The translations under genes were made by a program, and so were the position numbers. Shown here piece by piece: positions 18,204 through 27,979 of a stretch of 64,000 nucleotides of DNA. Each line of letters opens with the position of its first letter. The first letter of the stretch is position 1. Origin of the DNA: Bacteroidota bacterium (lineage in GTDB: Bacteria; Bacteroidota; Bacteroidia; UKL13-3); NCBI GenBank assembly GCA_013298895.1, contig JAAFJM010000010.1, positions 32,699 through 96,698 of the forward strand, written 5' to 3'. The notes below the pieces were generated by a model. That model had not been told where the DNA came from and did not search any database. It saw nothing but the letters and a program-made list of their open reading frames with translations.

Positions 18204-18632
18204 TTACCACATCATAAATTTTGAATTGTCTTCATATTTACTTATATCATTATTAACTGCATTCGCTATTAACAACACAAACCAATCTATTGTGGGAATA
18301 ACTCCAAAGCATCCTCCACAAGTTAATATATAAGCGAACCCTGTAAAAGGATCTGTTCCCATATAAAACCTATGTATTCCAAGTGGACCCAGAAAGGTAC
18401 ACAACGCAAAAGCAACCCAACCATTAGCATTTCCTGTAAGTTTAGCTTTTTCATTTGGAATATGAGGTAAAATTGAGTTAGCATAATCTAAGGTACCAGA
18501 TGCAACATCGCAAGATGCAAAAACAGCTTCTACAGCATTGTCGTTGATTACATAGTTTTCAGCTTTTACTGAAGTTGTGCCAGCAATAACCATTACTGCT
18601 AAAGCACTAAAAATTCTTAAGATTTTTTTCAT
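18204..18632 (-). CDS. TM2 domain protein with signal peptide (copy B)
   Basis: 142 residues with the same layout as copy A: signal peptide, ENYVINDNAVEAVFASCD, and a TM2 module with GIHRFYMGTDPFTGFAYILTCGG. A 65-base gap separates the two copies and each has its own AT-rich leader, so they may be transcribed separately. Copy B has an extra residue in the second helix region (LLIANAVNNDISKYEDN). Confidence 0.82.
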   Translation of the reverse strand: MKKILRIFSALAVMVIAGTTSVKAENYVINDNAVEAVFASCDVASGTLDYANSILPHIPNEKAKLTGNANGWVAFALCTFLGPLGIHRFYMGTDPFTGFAYILTCGGCFGVIPTIDWFVLLIANAVNNDISKYEDNSKFMMW

Positions 18633-18733
18633 ATATTTAAATAATTTTGCAAATTAAATATTGCATTTAATAAAACAAACAACATGAAAAAAACATTTCA
18701 ACAAATAAACTAAATGTAATATAATAAATTTTA

Positions 18734-19735
18734 TTACCTAGCACTTGGAGCCACTTCCAAACTTTCAAATTCATTATTAAAGTATTTGTAATGCGCTGTC
18801 ATAGCAATCATTGCAGCATTATCAGTACAATATTCAAAAGCAGGAATAAAGGTTTTCCATTGGTATTTTTTTCCAGCATCTTCTATCGCTTTTCGTAAGC
18901 CACTATTAGCCGAGACCCCACCTGCTAATGCAATATTTTTTATGCCTGTTTGTTTACTAGCTAAAACCAATTTTTTCATCAGATGAGTAACAATACTATG
19001 TTGTATAGATGCACATAAATTATCCCTATTCTCCTTAATAAAATTTTCGTTTTTAGCCATTTCATTTTTTAAGAAATATAAAAACGAAGTTTTTAAACCG
19101 CTAAAACTGTAGTCAAGTTCAGGAATATTGGGTTTAGCAAATTCATAAACCACATTTCCTTGTTGGGCATATTTATCAATTAATGGCCCACCAGGATAAG
19201 GTAAACTCAACATTTTTGCTGCTTTATCAAAAGCTTCGCCTGCCGCATCATCAATGGTTTTTCCTATAATTTCACTTTCAAAATAATTTTTAAAAACTGC
19301 AATTTGTGTGTGACCACCACTTACGGTTAAGCATAAAAATGGAAAAAGAGGTTTAGGCTCGTCAATAAAATGAGCTAGAACATGCGCCTGCATATGGTTA
19401 ACTGCTATAAGCGGAATATTTAATGTTTGTGCTAAGGATTTTGCGAAACTACAACCAACCATTAATGAACCAATTAAACCTGGGTTTTGTGTAAATGCTA
19501 TTGCGTTCAATTCAGATAATTGAATATTAGCTTGTTTTATGGCCACATCTAAAACAGGTACTATATTGGCTTGATGCGCCCTGCTGGCCAATTCTGGAAC
19601 TACACCACCATATTGTTCATGTACCTGTTGTCCTGCAACTACATTGCTTAATATTTTTCCATTTTTTATAATAGAAACAGCAGTATCATCGCAGCTTGAT
19701 TCGATGGCAAGTATAGTAATATTGGTTAATGACAT
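18734..19735 (-). CDS. tsaD: tRNA N6-adenosine threonylcarbamoyltransferase TsaD
   Basis: TsaD transfers threonylcarbamoyl to A37 of ANN-decoding tRNAs. Motifs: AIESSCDDTAVSII at the N-terminus, GGVVPELASRAHQANIVPVL, the metal-binding HMQAHVLAHF (HxxxH), LTVSGGHTQIAVF, DDAAGEAFDKAAKML, GLKTSFLYFL and ALAGGVSANSGLRKAIE, then the CTDNAAMIA C-terminus. Started at the ATG 19735 the product has 333 residues, the family norm. It is divergent from tamB over a 73-base spacer. Confidence 0.95.
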   Translation of the reverse strand: MSLTNITILAIESSCDDTAVSIIKNGKILSNVVAGQQVHEQYGGVVPELASRAHQANIVPVLDVAIKQANIQLSELNAIAFTQNPGLIGSLMVGCSFAKSLAQTLNIPLIAVNHMQAHVLAHFIDEPKPLFPFLCLTVSGGHTQIAVFKNYFESEIIGKTIDDAAGEAFDKAAKMLSLPYPGGPLIDKYAQQGNVVYEFAKPNIPELDYSFSGLKTSFLYFLKNEMAKNENFIKENRDNLCASIQHSIVTHLMKKLVLASKQTGIKNIALAGGVSANSGLRKAIEDAGKKYQWKTFIPAFEYCTDNAAMIAMTAHYKYFNNEFESLEVAPSAR

Positions 19736-19789
19736 TTTATGGTTCAAAATTTGACAGGTGTAATTTATTCCAATCAGAATAAATTATTA

Positions 19790-19797
19790 TATATTTG
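19790..19797 (+). promoter_or_regulatory. Candidate -7 box for tamB
   Basis: TATATTTG matches TAnnTTTG and ends 11 bases before the TTG start of tamB, which implies a very short leader. Confidence 0.4.
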
Positions 19798-19808
19798 GCA
19801 AAACTACA

Positions 19809-22800
19809 TTGAAAAAGCTATTAATTAAAATATCGTACACAATTATAGGAATTTTCTTTTCCCTATTGCTATTGGGCTACCTTATTTTTAACAGTGGAAC
19901 TTTTCAAAATTTTATAATCCAAAAAGCTGATAACTACTTAAGTAAAGCCTTTAAATGCGAAATTTCAATTGGTAGATTTAATTACGATGGTTGGACAACT
20001 TTTAGTTTGGATAATATTTATTGGGGCGATCAAAAAAAGGACACTTTATTTTTTGTAAAAAACTTACAGTTTGATTTAGGTGGAGTTGAACTTGACTCAA
20101 GTAAGTTTACACTTTCCAAAGTAAATATTAATGGAGGTATGTGTAAAATAATTACTTACCCCGATAAAACTTTTAATATTGATGTTTTATTCAATATTTT
20201 GGATCCAAATGATACCATGCCACCCGACCCCAATGCTCAAAAATTTAAACTTATTTTTGATGAGGTAAATGGAAAAAACTGTAGGTTTAAAATGATTGAT
20301 TATACTGCAAAATGGGATCAGCCTGGGTTTAATCCTTTTGATGAAGATTTTTACAATATTGACATCAAAGCTTCGCATTTTAAAATTATTGAAGACTCGC
20401 TTCATTTTTTTTTACAAAACTTAAGTGGAATGGAAAAAGGTGGTTTGCAAATAAAAAAGATGGCTTGCAAAACTATCATTTCGCCTACCACCATGGAGTT
20501 TGCCAACCTTGATTTACAGCTAAACAAAAGTAAAATTAAGGATTATGCTTGTATGCGCTATGCTAATTACGATAGTATGGCCAATAATTTTATAAGCAAT
20601 GTTAAGCTTGAAGCCAATTTAAAACAAAGTTACGTGCACATATCCGACATAGCATTTTTTGCACCGCTTTTAAATCAATATGATTACGATGCTACCATAA
20701 CTGCAAAAATTAAAGGTACTATTGATAATTTGAGCATGAAAAATGGCCATTTACGTTATGCAAATAATACCGAATTTAATGGCAGTGCTAGTTTAAGTGG
20801 CTTACCCGATATAGACCAAACGTTTTTTGAAATTAAAGCTGATTATGCCACTTCAACTAAAAAGGAATTAGATAAACTTGCGGGCATGTTATTACCAGCC
20901 GAATTAGAACGCTTTGGTTTGCTAAAATTTAAAGGCAGTTATACTGGTTTCTATAACGATTTTGTGGCTTATGGAAATTTAGAAACTCCTTTTGGAAATA
21001 TCAGTTCAGATTTAAATATGAAACTTACAGATGATGCTTTGCAATCAATTTATTCAGGAAACTTAAACTTAACTGAATTTAATTTAGGTGCATTGTTAAA
21101 CGATACCAAACAGTTTGGAATGGTAAGTCTAACAAGTGAGTTAAATGGAAAAGGATTCAACTTAAAAACGTTAAAAGCAAATACCACTACCACAATTAAA
21201 AACTTTACTTATAATAATTACGATTATAAAAATATTAGCATAATTGGTGATTTTGACCGAAAGTATTTTAACGGTAAGCTTGAAATAAATGATGAGAATA
21301 TTGGTTTTAATTTAGTTGGTAAAGCAGATTTAAACAAAAAAATTCCAGAATTTTTATTTGAAACAAATATAAACCAAGCTCATTTAAAAACACTCAATTT
21401 ATACGATAAAGACATAATTTTAACAACCAAAATTAAGGGTGATTTTGCTGTAAAAGATATTGATAGAAATAATGGTGAACTTAATATTAGTAACACCTCT
21501 TTAGAATACAACCATGTTGATTATACAATTAATCAAATTAAAGTAAAATCAAGCAATGCTGGAACTGAAAACAGAAATTTGGTGCTAAAAAGCGATTTCC
21601 TAAATGCTACTATTAATGGAGAATATAATTTTTTAAGTCTTTACAAATCCTTTAACAACATGCTATGTAAAGTGGTGCCTAATTATTTATCGCCATATAA
21701 AAACGAAGAAATTACCAAACAGAACTTTAGCTTTGATTTAGCTTTAGATAATACTCAAAAACTAAATGTATTATTTTTTCCTGACTTAGATATAGAGCAA
21801 CTTGAGCTAAAAGGTAATTTAAATAATTATAAAGATAAAGCCGAGGTGCTTGGTTATGTTGAAACATTTAGATACAAAAATTATCTGTTAAATGATTTAA
21901 CCTTAAAAACAGAAATTAAACCCAATAATTCAGCTCAATTTTTATTTGCTATTTCAAAGTTTGCCCAAAATGATACCATTTTGATGAAGGAGTTTGCATT
22001 AAAAGCTAGTGGGGCAAACAATAAAGCGTTACTACAAGTCATTGTTCAAGATACAACCAGTTTAATTTATGCTAACCTAAACAGTGCAGTCAATTTTTTA
22101 CCAAAACAAGTTCAGTTTAAGTTTAACGAATCTAACATCATCTATAGTCAATCAAACTGGAAAATAAATCCGGATGGAGAATTAAATTTATACGACTCAT
22201 TGATTAAAATAGAACAAGTATCATTAAGTAGTGGCAAACAATTGATAGCAATAAATGGGCAGGTTAATCAAAAAACTAGCAAAAAGAATTTATTGGTTTC
22301 GTTAACCGATTTTGAACTCAACAACCTAAATTTACTTTATCCTAATTTATACATTAACATAGAGGGGAAAAGTAATGGTAATCTTTCATATCAATCGTAC
22401 CAAGATAAGAATATAATAAATGGAAATGTAGTTGTAAATAACTTAAAATTGGATAACGACACCATTGGTGATATTGAGTTAATAAGTAATTTTGATGATA
22501 AAAATAAACGACTTTCGTTTGATGCAACTGCTTTAAACGGTAAATTAAATAATTTTGAAGCCAGTGGTTATTGGTTAGTTAATACCAACGTAATTGATGC
22601 CAATGTTAGCTTTAGTGAGGCCGATGCAAGCGCCTTTCAATCGTTTGGTAAAGATTATATAACCATTTATAAAGGTAAACTAAGTTTAAAAGCATTGGTG
22701 AGTGGAACATTAGATAAACCAGATATTGATGGCGTTTTACAAGTAAATAATTTACATACCAAAATTAACTATTTACAAACTACTTACCATTGCACCAACA

Positions 22801-24191
22801 CCATTCATTTTAATAAAAGTATCATAGAGTTTGTACCTTTTGAAATGATGGATATAAATAACAATATTGCCAAAGTAAATGGCAGTATCAATCACCATAA
22901 TTTTAACAGATTTGACTTTGATATAGATATCAAAGACTTTAATAACTTAATGGTTTTGAACACCACTAGTAAAGATAATTCGCTTTACCATGGACAAGCA
23001 TTTGGAAGTGGAAATATGTCGATTAAGGGTCCCTTAAATGATATTGCACTAAACATAGAAGCTGCTACCGAAAAAGGCACCAAAGTTACTATTACTCCAT
23101 TTGGTGTAAGCGATGGTGAAGATGAAACACTGATGCACTTCAATTCAAAAGATACCACCAAAAAACTTTTAATAACAAGGCAAGAAAATTTAAGTGGATT
23201 TTCAATAAATTGTTTAATAAAAACTAGGCCAAATGCTGAAGTAGCAATTTTGTTAAATGAACAAACTGACGATAAAATTAGAGCTACTGGCTTAGGTGAT
23301 ATAAAACTTGAACTTACGCGACAAGGCGCATTTAATATGTATGGCGAGTATAATGTAATTGAGGGCGACTATATTTTTACTGCATTAAATATTGTACCAA
23401 AAAAATTTAAATTACAGAAAAGTAACATAAATTGGAGTGGCGACCCATTGAATGCTCAGCTAAATATTGTTGGTATTTATAAGTTAAGAACTACAACAAG
23501 CGAACTTACAGGTAATAATGCAGCTGCCGCTCAAAATACGAACGGAACAGCAACAAGTGACCCCAAAACTACAGTTGAAGCAGTTATGAATATTAAAGGA
23601 TCATTATTACAACCTCAATATGTATTTGATTTAAATTTCCCTGATATTGATAATTCAATGAACAGCAGCAGTATTTCTGATTTAAATTTAGCAGTCAGTA
23701 ATTTACGTAAAGAGCCAGAAAATATGACTCAGCAAATTATTAGTTTAATAGTTTTTGGAAGATTTACGGCAATTAATTCGGCTAATTCAGCCACTGCAGG
23801 AATAAATAATAATATTGGAATTAATACCCTTTCTCAAATAGCGTCAGCTCAAGTTACCAATATAGTAAATAAGTATATACCTAATTTTGACTTAAATGTT
23901 GATCTTATAAACAGTACAGACCAAACTAGAAGAAATATTATTATATCCGCTAGTAAGAAATTACTTAATAATAAATTGGAAGTACGTGGAAGTTTTGCTA
24001 CCGATAATTCACAAAATAATATTTTAGCACAATACAATATTTCACAAAATGGAAATTTTAAAGCAAGAGCATTTAACCGCTTTACAACAGATCCAATTTT
24101 TAATAGAAACATAACCACTCAAGGTATTGGATTGTACTATCGCAAAGAATTTGATGGCATAAAAGATTTATTTAAAAAAAGAAGTTATTAG
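19809..24191 (+). CDS. tamB: TamB-like translocation and assembly module protein (AsmA/DUF490 family)
   Basis: 1460 residues. A single N-terminal membrane helix (about 7-27) anchors it in the inner membrane. The rest is a very long, repetitive beta-strand array that would form the periplasm-spanning groove of bridge-like lipid-transfer proteins. The C-terminal about 350 residues carry the TamB_C/DUF490 pattern (GLGDIKLELTRQGAFNMYGEYNVIEGDYIFTALN, ITTQGIGLYYRKEFD). It supports outer-membrane protein assembly and/or phospholipid transport. The start is TTG at 19809, followed at once by KKLLIKISY. The predicted promoter lies 11 bases upstream. Confidence 0.9.
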   Translation: MKKLLIKISYTIIGIFFSLLLLGYLIFNSGTFQNFIIQKADNYLSKAFKCEISIGRFNYDGWTTFSLDNIYWGDQKKDTLFFVKNLQFDLGGVELDSSKFTLSKVNINGGMCKIITYPDKTFNIDVLFNILDPNDTMPPDPNAQKFKLIFDEVNGKNCRFKMIDYTAKWDQPGFNPFDEDFYNIDIKASHFKIIEDSLHFFLQNLSGMEKGGLQIKKMACKTIISPTTMEFANLDLQLNKSKIKDYACMRYANYDSMANNFISNVKLEANLKQSYVHISDIAFFAPLLNQYDYDATITAKIKGTIDNLSMKNGHLRYANNTEFNGSASLSGLPDIDQTFFEIKADYATSTKKELDKLAGMLLPAELERFGLLKFKGSYTGFYNDFVAYGNLETPFGNISSDLNMKLTDDALQSIYSGNLNLTEFNLGALLNDTKQFGMVSLTSELNGKGFNLKTLKANTTTTIKNFTYNNYDYKNISIIGDFDRKYFNGKLEINDENIGFNLVGKADLNKKIPEFLFETNINQAHLKTLNLYDKDIILTTKIKGDFAVKDIDRNNGELNISNTSLEYNHVDYTINQIKVKSSNAGTENRNLVLKSDFLNATINGEYNFLSLYKSFNNMLCKVVPNYLSPYKNEEITKQNFSFDLALDNTQKLNVLFFPDLDIEQLELKGNLNNYKDKAEVLGYVETFRYKNYLLNDLTLKTEIKPNNSAQFLFAISKFAQNDTILMKEFALKASGANNKALLQVIVQDTTSLIYANLNSAVNFLPKQVQFKFNESNIIYSQSNWKINPDGELNLYDSLIKIEQVSLSSGKQLIAINGQVNQKTSKKNLLVSLTDFELNNLNLLYPNLYINIEGKSNGNLSYQSYQDKNIINGNVVVNNLKLDNDTIGDIELISNFDDKNKRLSFDATALNGKLNNFEASGYWLVNTNVIDANVSFSEADASAFQSFGKDYITIYKGKLSLKALVSGTLDKPDIDGVLQVNNLHTKINYLQTTYHCTNTIHFNKSIIEFVPFEMMDINNNIAKVNGSINHHNFNRFDFDIDIKDFNNLMVLNTTSKDNSLYHGQAFGSGNMSIKGPLNDIALNIEAATEKGTKVTITPFGVSDGEDETLMHFNSKDTTKKLLITRQENLSGFSINCLIKTRPNAEVAILLNEQTDDKIRATGLGDIKLELTRQGAFNMYGEYNVIEGDYIFTALNIVPKKFKLQKSNINWSGDPLNAQLNIVGIYKLRTTTSELTGNNAAAAQNTNGTATSDPKTTVEAVMNIKGSLLQPQYVFDLNFPDIDNSMNSSSISDLNLAVSNLRKEPENMTQQIISLIVFGRFTAINSANSATAGINNNIGINTLSQIASAQVTNIVNKYIPNFDLNVDLINSTDQTRRNIIISASKKLLNNKLEVRGSFATDNSQNNILAQYNISQNGNFKARAFNRFTTDPIFNRNITTQGIGLYYRKEFDGIKDLFKKRSY

Positions 24192-24365
24192 TTTTTAATA
24201 TAAAGAAGTAAACCTTAAAAAGTTGTAATTTTTTAAATAATAAACATTTGTTAAACATGGATAAACATTTTATGGTTCAATCATTTTGTTAACTGTAAGC
24301 ATCATATTCATGGTTTTTAACCTAATGAAAGAAATTAATTTTTCGGTTATAGAACTTTTCAATCA

Positions 24366-24545
24366 ATGAGTTCGAGAGAAAACTTGATTTATGCCAATAA
24401 ATTGTCAGCTAAATTTTTAGTATATCTTTTTTCAATATTATTTACTGTTTCAATTATGTGTAATTTACAAGGTATAGATTACGAAAAATATTATTGGGCA
24501 ATTTGTGGAGGAGGTATATTAATATCAATGTTTTACATTGAATAA
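24366..24545 (+). CDS. 59-residue predicted membrane protein
   Basis: ATG to TAA, starting MSSRENLIYANKLSAKFLVY. There are two hydrophobic helices (about residues 16-33 and 43-57) with a short loop containing YEKYYW. No family is recognised. It is followed by a good rho-independent terminator and lies in an otherwise empty gap; both support a transcribed unit. Still hypothetical. Confidence 0.4.
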   Translation: MSSRENLIYANKLSAKFLVYLFSILFTVSIMCNLQGIDYEKYYWAICGGGILISMFYIE

Positions 24546-24623
24546 AAATTGAAATTTGGTGAGAAAAAGTTTTAATTACTACAATAACAATTTTTAACCA
24601 AGGTGGATTCCTTACCAACCTTC

Positions 24624-24660
24624 AAAAAAGTTCAATCATTTATTTGGTTGAACTTTTTTT
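24624..24660 (+). terminator. Rho-independent terminator
   Basis: A 12-bp perfect stem (AAAAAAGTTCAA at 24624-24635 with its complement at 24648-24659), a 12-base loop and a run of T residues. Confidence 0.75.
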
Positions 24661-24721
24661 ATAATAAATACCTTTAAAATACTGTTATTTGCAAACAGAA
24701 TAATCTGCGTTTATAAGCGAG

Positions 24722-24739
24722 TCCCGATAGCTATCGGGA
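24722..24739. repeat. Perfect 18-base palindrome
   Basis: TCCCGATAGCTATCGGGA is its own reverse complement. From memory, this word is strongly over-represented in many Bacteroidota genomes. It lies 30 bases before the rlmD start. Confidence 0.6.
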
Positions 24740-24769
24740 TGCGAGGAACCAAAAAAAAATAATACAACA

Positions 24770-26179
24770 TTGAGCAAGAGAAAATTTAAACCATACGTTT
24801 TAGAAAATATTGAAATAATCAATGCTGGTAGTGAGGGAAAAGCTATTGCAAAGCACGAAGGACAAGTAATTTTTGTTGATTTTGCTGTTCCTGGAGATAT
24901 AGTAGATTTATATGTTCATAATAAAAAGAAAAGTTTTTGTTTTGCACGAATTCATAAAATTGTAAAACCTTCAGATGAACGTATAGAACCTTTTTGTGCT
25001 CATTTTGGAACTTGTGGTGGCTGTAAATGGCAGCACATGAGTTACCCAATTCAATTAAAATACAAACAGCAACAAGTAATTGATGCTTTTGAACGCATTG
25101 GTAAATTTCCTTTTCCAACTCCTGAAAATATAATTGGTTCAGCTCAAACTCAGTATTACAGAAATAAATTAGAGTTTACATTTACAGATAAAAAATGGCT
25201 TGAAACACTTGATAACAAAGACGAATTAAGCGTGGCCGAACATAAAGGTTTAGGTTTTCATATTCCTGGAAAATTTGATAAAATTTTGGATGTTCAAAAA
25301 TGTTATTTGATGGACGATTTCCATAATCAAATAAGAAATACCATTAAAGAATTTTGTGTAAATCAAGGATTTGATTTCTTCAATGCCCGCAGCCAAGAAG
25401 GATTTATGCGCAATATGATTTTGCGTAATACCAGCTTAAACGAGTGGATGTTAATAGTTGTTTTTAAACAAAACGATGAAGAAAAAATAAATGTGTTGAT
25501 GGAATATTTAAAAAATACTTTCCCTCAAATAACCTCATTGTTATATGTGGTAAACGATAAAATGAACGACACCATTCACGATTTGGATGTGCATGTTTAT
25601 GCAGGAAAATCATACATGGTGGAGCAATTAGAAGATTTGAAATTTAATATTCAACCTAAATCGTTTTTCCAAACCAATACTGAGCAAACTTTTAATTTAT
25701 ACAACGAAGCGCGTAAAATGGCCAATATCCAAAGCCATGAAACAGTTTACGATTTATATACTGGTGTGGGTTCAATAGCTAATTTTGTAGCTAAACAAGC
25801 GTTAACAGTTGTGGGTATTGAGTATGTGGAGCAAGCAATTATTGATGCTAAAGAAAACTCAGCCATCAATCAAATAAACAATACACACTTTTATGCAGGC
25901 GATATGAAAGATGTGTTGAATGATGAATTGATTGCAAAGCATGGCAAACCTGATGTAATAATTACTGATCCACCTCGTGCAGGAATGCATCCTGATGTAA
26001 TCAATAAAATGTTGGAATTACGTGCTCCTAAAATTGTGTATGTAAGCTGTAATCCTGCTAGCCAAGCGCGTGACATAGCTATGATGCAAGAAGTTTATAA
26101 AGTAACCAAAGTGCAAGCGGTAGATATGTTTCCGCATACGCATCATGTAGAGTGTGTTACGTTATTAGAGTTGATTTAG
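24770..26179 (+). CDS. rlmD: 23S rRNA (uracil-5-)-methyltransferase, RlmD/RumA family
   Basis: The enzyme methylates a uridine of 23S rRNA at C5 (U1939 in E. coli). An N-terminal TRAM domain (about 1-65) is followed by the 4Fe-4S site CAHFGTCGGCKWQ plus a later Cys in VQKCYL. The SAM-binding domain has YDLYTGVGSIANF and TDPPRAGMHPDVI. The catalytic nucleophile is Cys427 in IVYVSCNPASQARD, and TKVQAVDMFPHTHHVECV closes the protein. Length 469 is typical. The start is TTG, directly before SKRKFKPYVLEN. It is monocistronic. Confidence 0.9.
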   Translation: MSKRKFKPYVLENIEIINAGSEGKAIAKHEGQVIFVDFAVPGDIVDLYVHNKKKSFCFARIHKIVKPSDERIEPFCAHFGTCGGCKWQHMSYPIQLKYKQQQVIDAFERIGKFPFPTPENIIGSAQTQYYRNKLEFTFTDKKWLETLDNKDELSVAEHKGLGFHIPGKFDKILDVQKCYLMDDFHNQIRNTIKEFCVNQGFDFFNARSQEGFMRNMILRNTSLNEWMLIVVFKQNDEEKINVLMEYLKNTFPQITSLLYVVNDKMNDTIHDLDVHVYAGKSYMVEQLEDLKFNIQPKSFFQTNTEQTFNLYNEARKMANIQSHETVYDLYTGVGSIANFVAKQALTVVGIEYVEQAIIDAKENSAINQINNTHFYAGDMKDVLNDELIAKHGKPDVIITDPPRAGMHPDVINKMLELRAPKIVYVSCNPASQARDIAMMQEVYKVTKVQAVDMFPHTHHVECVTLLELI

Positions 26180-26371
26180 GAGAATTGTGATTTTTGATGT
26201 GTGAAATATGAGATAGAGGTTGAGAAATGTGAGATGAGATGTGAGAGATGAGCGTTGAGAATTGAGAAAAATGAGTGCTGAGAACATTAACCTTGTAATC
26301 TTTCAAACCTTGTAACCTTCTACACCTTGTGATCTCTAAATCTCTAAATCAAAAAATCTTTAAATAAAATA
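26180..26371. repeat. Low-complexity intergenic repeat (GTGAGATGTGAGAG type)
   Basis: The rlmD-folK gap is built of repeated short words (TGTGAAATATGAGAT, GTGAGATGAGATGTGAGAG, TTGAGAATTGAG), then CCTTGTAATCTTTC and CTCTAAATCTCTAAATC repeats. It is the same style as 2038-2196. No coding or RNA signal. Confidence 0.55.
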
Positions 26372-26848
26372 ATGAATAGAACTTATATTTTATTAGGAAC
26401 CAATTTAGGTGATAAAAGGGCCAATTTACTAAAAGCTGTTGAACTTATAAAAAATCATTCTTTATTAACAAAACAATCGAGCATATATGAAACTGCGGCT
26501 TGGGGTAATACCAATCAAGATAATTTTTACAACCAAGTAATTGAGGTAAAAACTGAATTATCTGCTAATGATTTGTTGCAAACGCTTTTGCAAATAGAAA
26601 TCCAAATGGGAAGAGTGCGCAATCAGAAATGGGAAGCGAGGATAATTGATTTGGATATTTTATATTATAACCATGAAATAATTGATACTGAAAATTTAAA
26701 AGTTCCGCATCCTTATTTGCATGTTCGGAGGTTTACTTTAGCACCATTGGTTCAAATTGCTCCCGAGTTTTTGCATCCTGTTTTTAATAAAACCAATACA
26801 GCACTTTTAGAAAATTGTAGCGATAATAGTGAGGTGAAATTGGTATAA
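26372..26848 (+). CDS. folK: 2-amino-4-hydroxy-6-hydroxymethyldihydropteridine diphosphokinase
   Basis: FolK transfers pyrophosphate from ATP to the pterin in folate synthesis. Motifs: TYILLGTNLGDKRANLLKAV at the N-terminus, SSIYETAAWGNTNQDNFYNQVIEV, LLQIEIQMGRVRNQKWEARIIDLDILYYN (with the metal-binding Asp pair in DLD), and VPHPYLHVRRFTLAPLVQIAPEFLHP. Length 158 is normal. It stands alone between a repeat-rich gap and a T9SS-secreted protein gene. Confidence 0.95.
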   Translation: MNRTYILLGTNLGDKRANLLKAVELIKNHSLLTKQSSIYETAAWGNTNQDNFYNQVIEVKTELSANDLLQTLLQIEIQMGRVRNQKWEARIIDLDILYYNHEIIDTENLKVPHPYLHVRRFTLAPLVQIAPEFLHPVFNKTNTALLENCSDNSEVKLV

Positions 26849-26916
26849 ATATTATTAAGTTTACATAAATTATTTAATTTAAAACGTATTTTCGTTACTC
26901 AATAAAATAGCTTATT

Positions 26917-27864
26917 ATGAAATTGACTCTCCAATTATTGTTTATCCTATTTTTAGGTTTTAGCGAAATAAGTGCACAGATTAGACCTTTTCAAGGCATT
27001 TATAATTTAGATAGTTGTGATTTTGAAAGTGTTGCTTGTCAATATGTTAGTTTTACAAATGATAGCAATAATGTTTGGCAATTAGGTAAGCCCAATAAAG
27101 TGCTTTTTGATAGTGCTTATAGTGGAAATAATGCAATAGTTACTGATACAACTAATTCTTATCCGGTAAATAATCATTCATATTTTGATGTAAGAATTGT
27201 TTCAAAAAATAATGCCCCTTATGGCAATAGAATTATAAGTTTTAAACACAAATTTGATACTGATAGTTTAAAAGATGGCGGTTATATTGAAGTATCTTAT
27301 GATAATGGAAATACTTGGAACAATGTTATCTATCAAAACGGTGATCGTAAACCTGCATTTTTTGCAACAGAAAATATGTACTCAAGTAATGATTCTTTAT
27401 TCAATGGAAAAGTAGGGTTTTCTGGAAAATCAAAAGGTTGGATTTATTCTCGTATTCAGTGGGTTTGGGTTTTTGTTATGAAACAATATTCTGATACCAT
27501 TATTTTACGATTTAATTTTATGAGTGATTCAATTCAAACTAATAAAGCAGGTTGGATAATTGATGATTTCATGATTTCATATGTTGATCAAGGTAGTGGA
27601 GTAAATAACATTTCGAAACGTGCAACTTATTTAGAAATATCGCCCAACCCAATAAATGAAAATACTAAAATCAATTTAATTGGAACTATTGGATCTAATT
27701 ACAACATTACTCTTTTAAACAGCTTAGGGCAAACTGTTAAAAATATTGATATTATTGATCAACAGGCTATTTTAAATAATCAAAGTTTAAAGCAAGGACT
27801 TTATTTTGTTCAATTAAAAAAAGAAGAACAAGTGTTAGAAACTAAAAAAATAATAGTAGAATAA
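26917..27864 (+). CDS. Secreted protein with type IX sorting domain
   Basis: 315 residues: signal peptide (LTLQLLFILFLGFSEISAQ), a beta-sandwich-like central region (YNLDSCDFES..., GGYIEVSYDNGNTWNNVIYQNGD, GWIIDDFMISY), and a C-terminal T9SS type A sorting domain (ISPNPINENTKINL, then SLKQGLYFVQLKKEEQ...KKIIVE). The middle resembles the lectin/MAM-like domains often attached to T9SS cargo. It should be exported by the type IX system and anchored or released at the surface. The ligand is unknown. Confidence 0.82.
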   Translation: MKLTLQLLFILFLGFSEISAQIRPFQGIYNLDSCDFESVACQYVSFTNDSNNVWQLGKPNKVLFDSAYSGNNAIVTDTTNSYPVNNHSYFDVRIVSKNNAPYGNRIISFKHKFDTDSLKDGGYIEVSYDNGNTWNNVIYQNGDRKPAFFATENMYSSNDSLFNGKVGFSGKSKGWIYSRIQWVWVFVMKQYSDTIILRFNFMSDSIQTNKAGWIIDDFMISYVDQGSGVNNISKRATYLEISPNPINENTKINLIGTIGSNYNITLLNSLGQTVKNIDIIDQQAILNNQSLKQGLYFVQLKKEEQVLETKKIIVE

Positions 27865-27979
27865 TTTTTGCTAATATTTTCTATATAAATACGCTATTCA
27901 ATTCTAAATCTGAAAGAAATTTTAAAAACTTTTGCAATTGAAATTAGTTAAAGGTTCAAAGAATTATAGCTCAACAGAA

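Larger units (their letters stand above)
24192..24769. other. 578-base gap between tamB and rlmD
   Basis: It contains one plausible 59-residue membrane ORF (24366-24545), a terminator hairpin (24624-24660) and the palindrome at 24722-24739. No RNA gene is seen in the remainder, which is plain AT-rich DNA. Confidence 0.5.
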
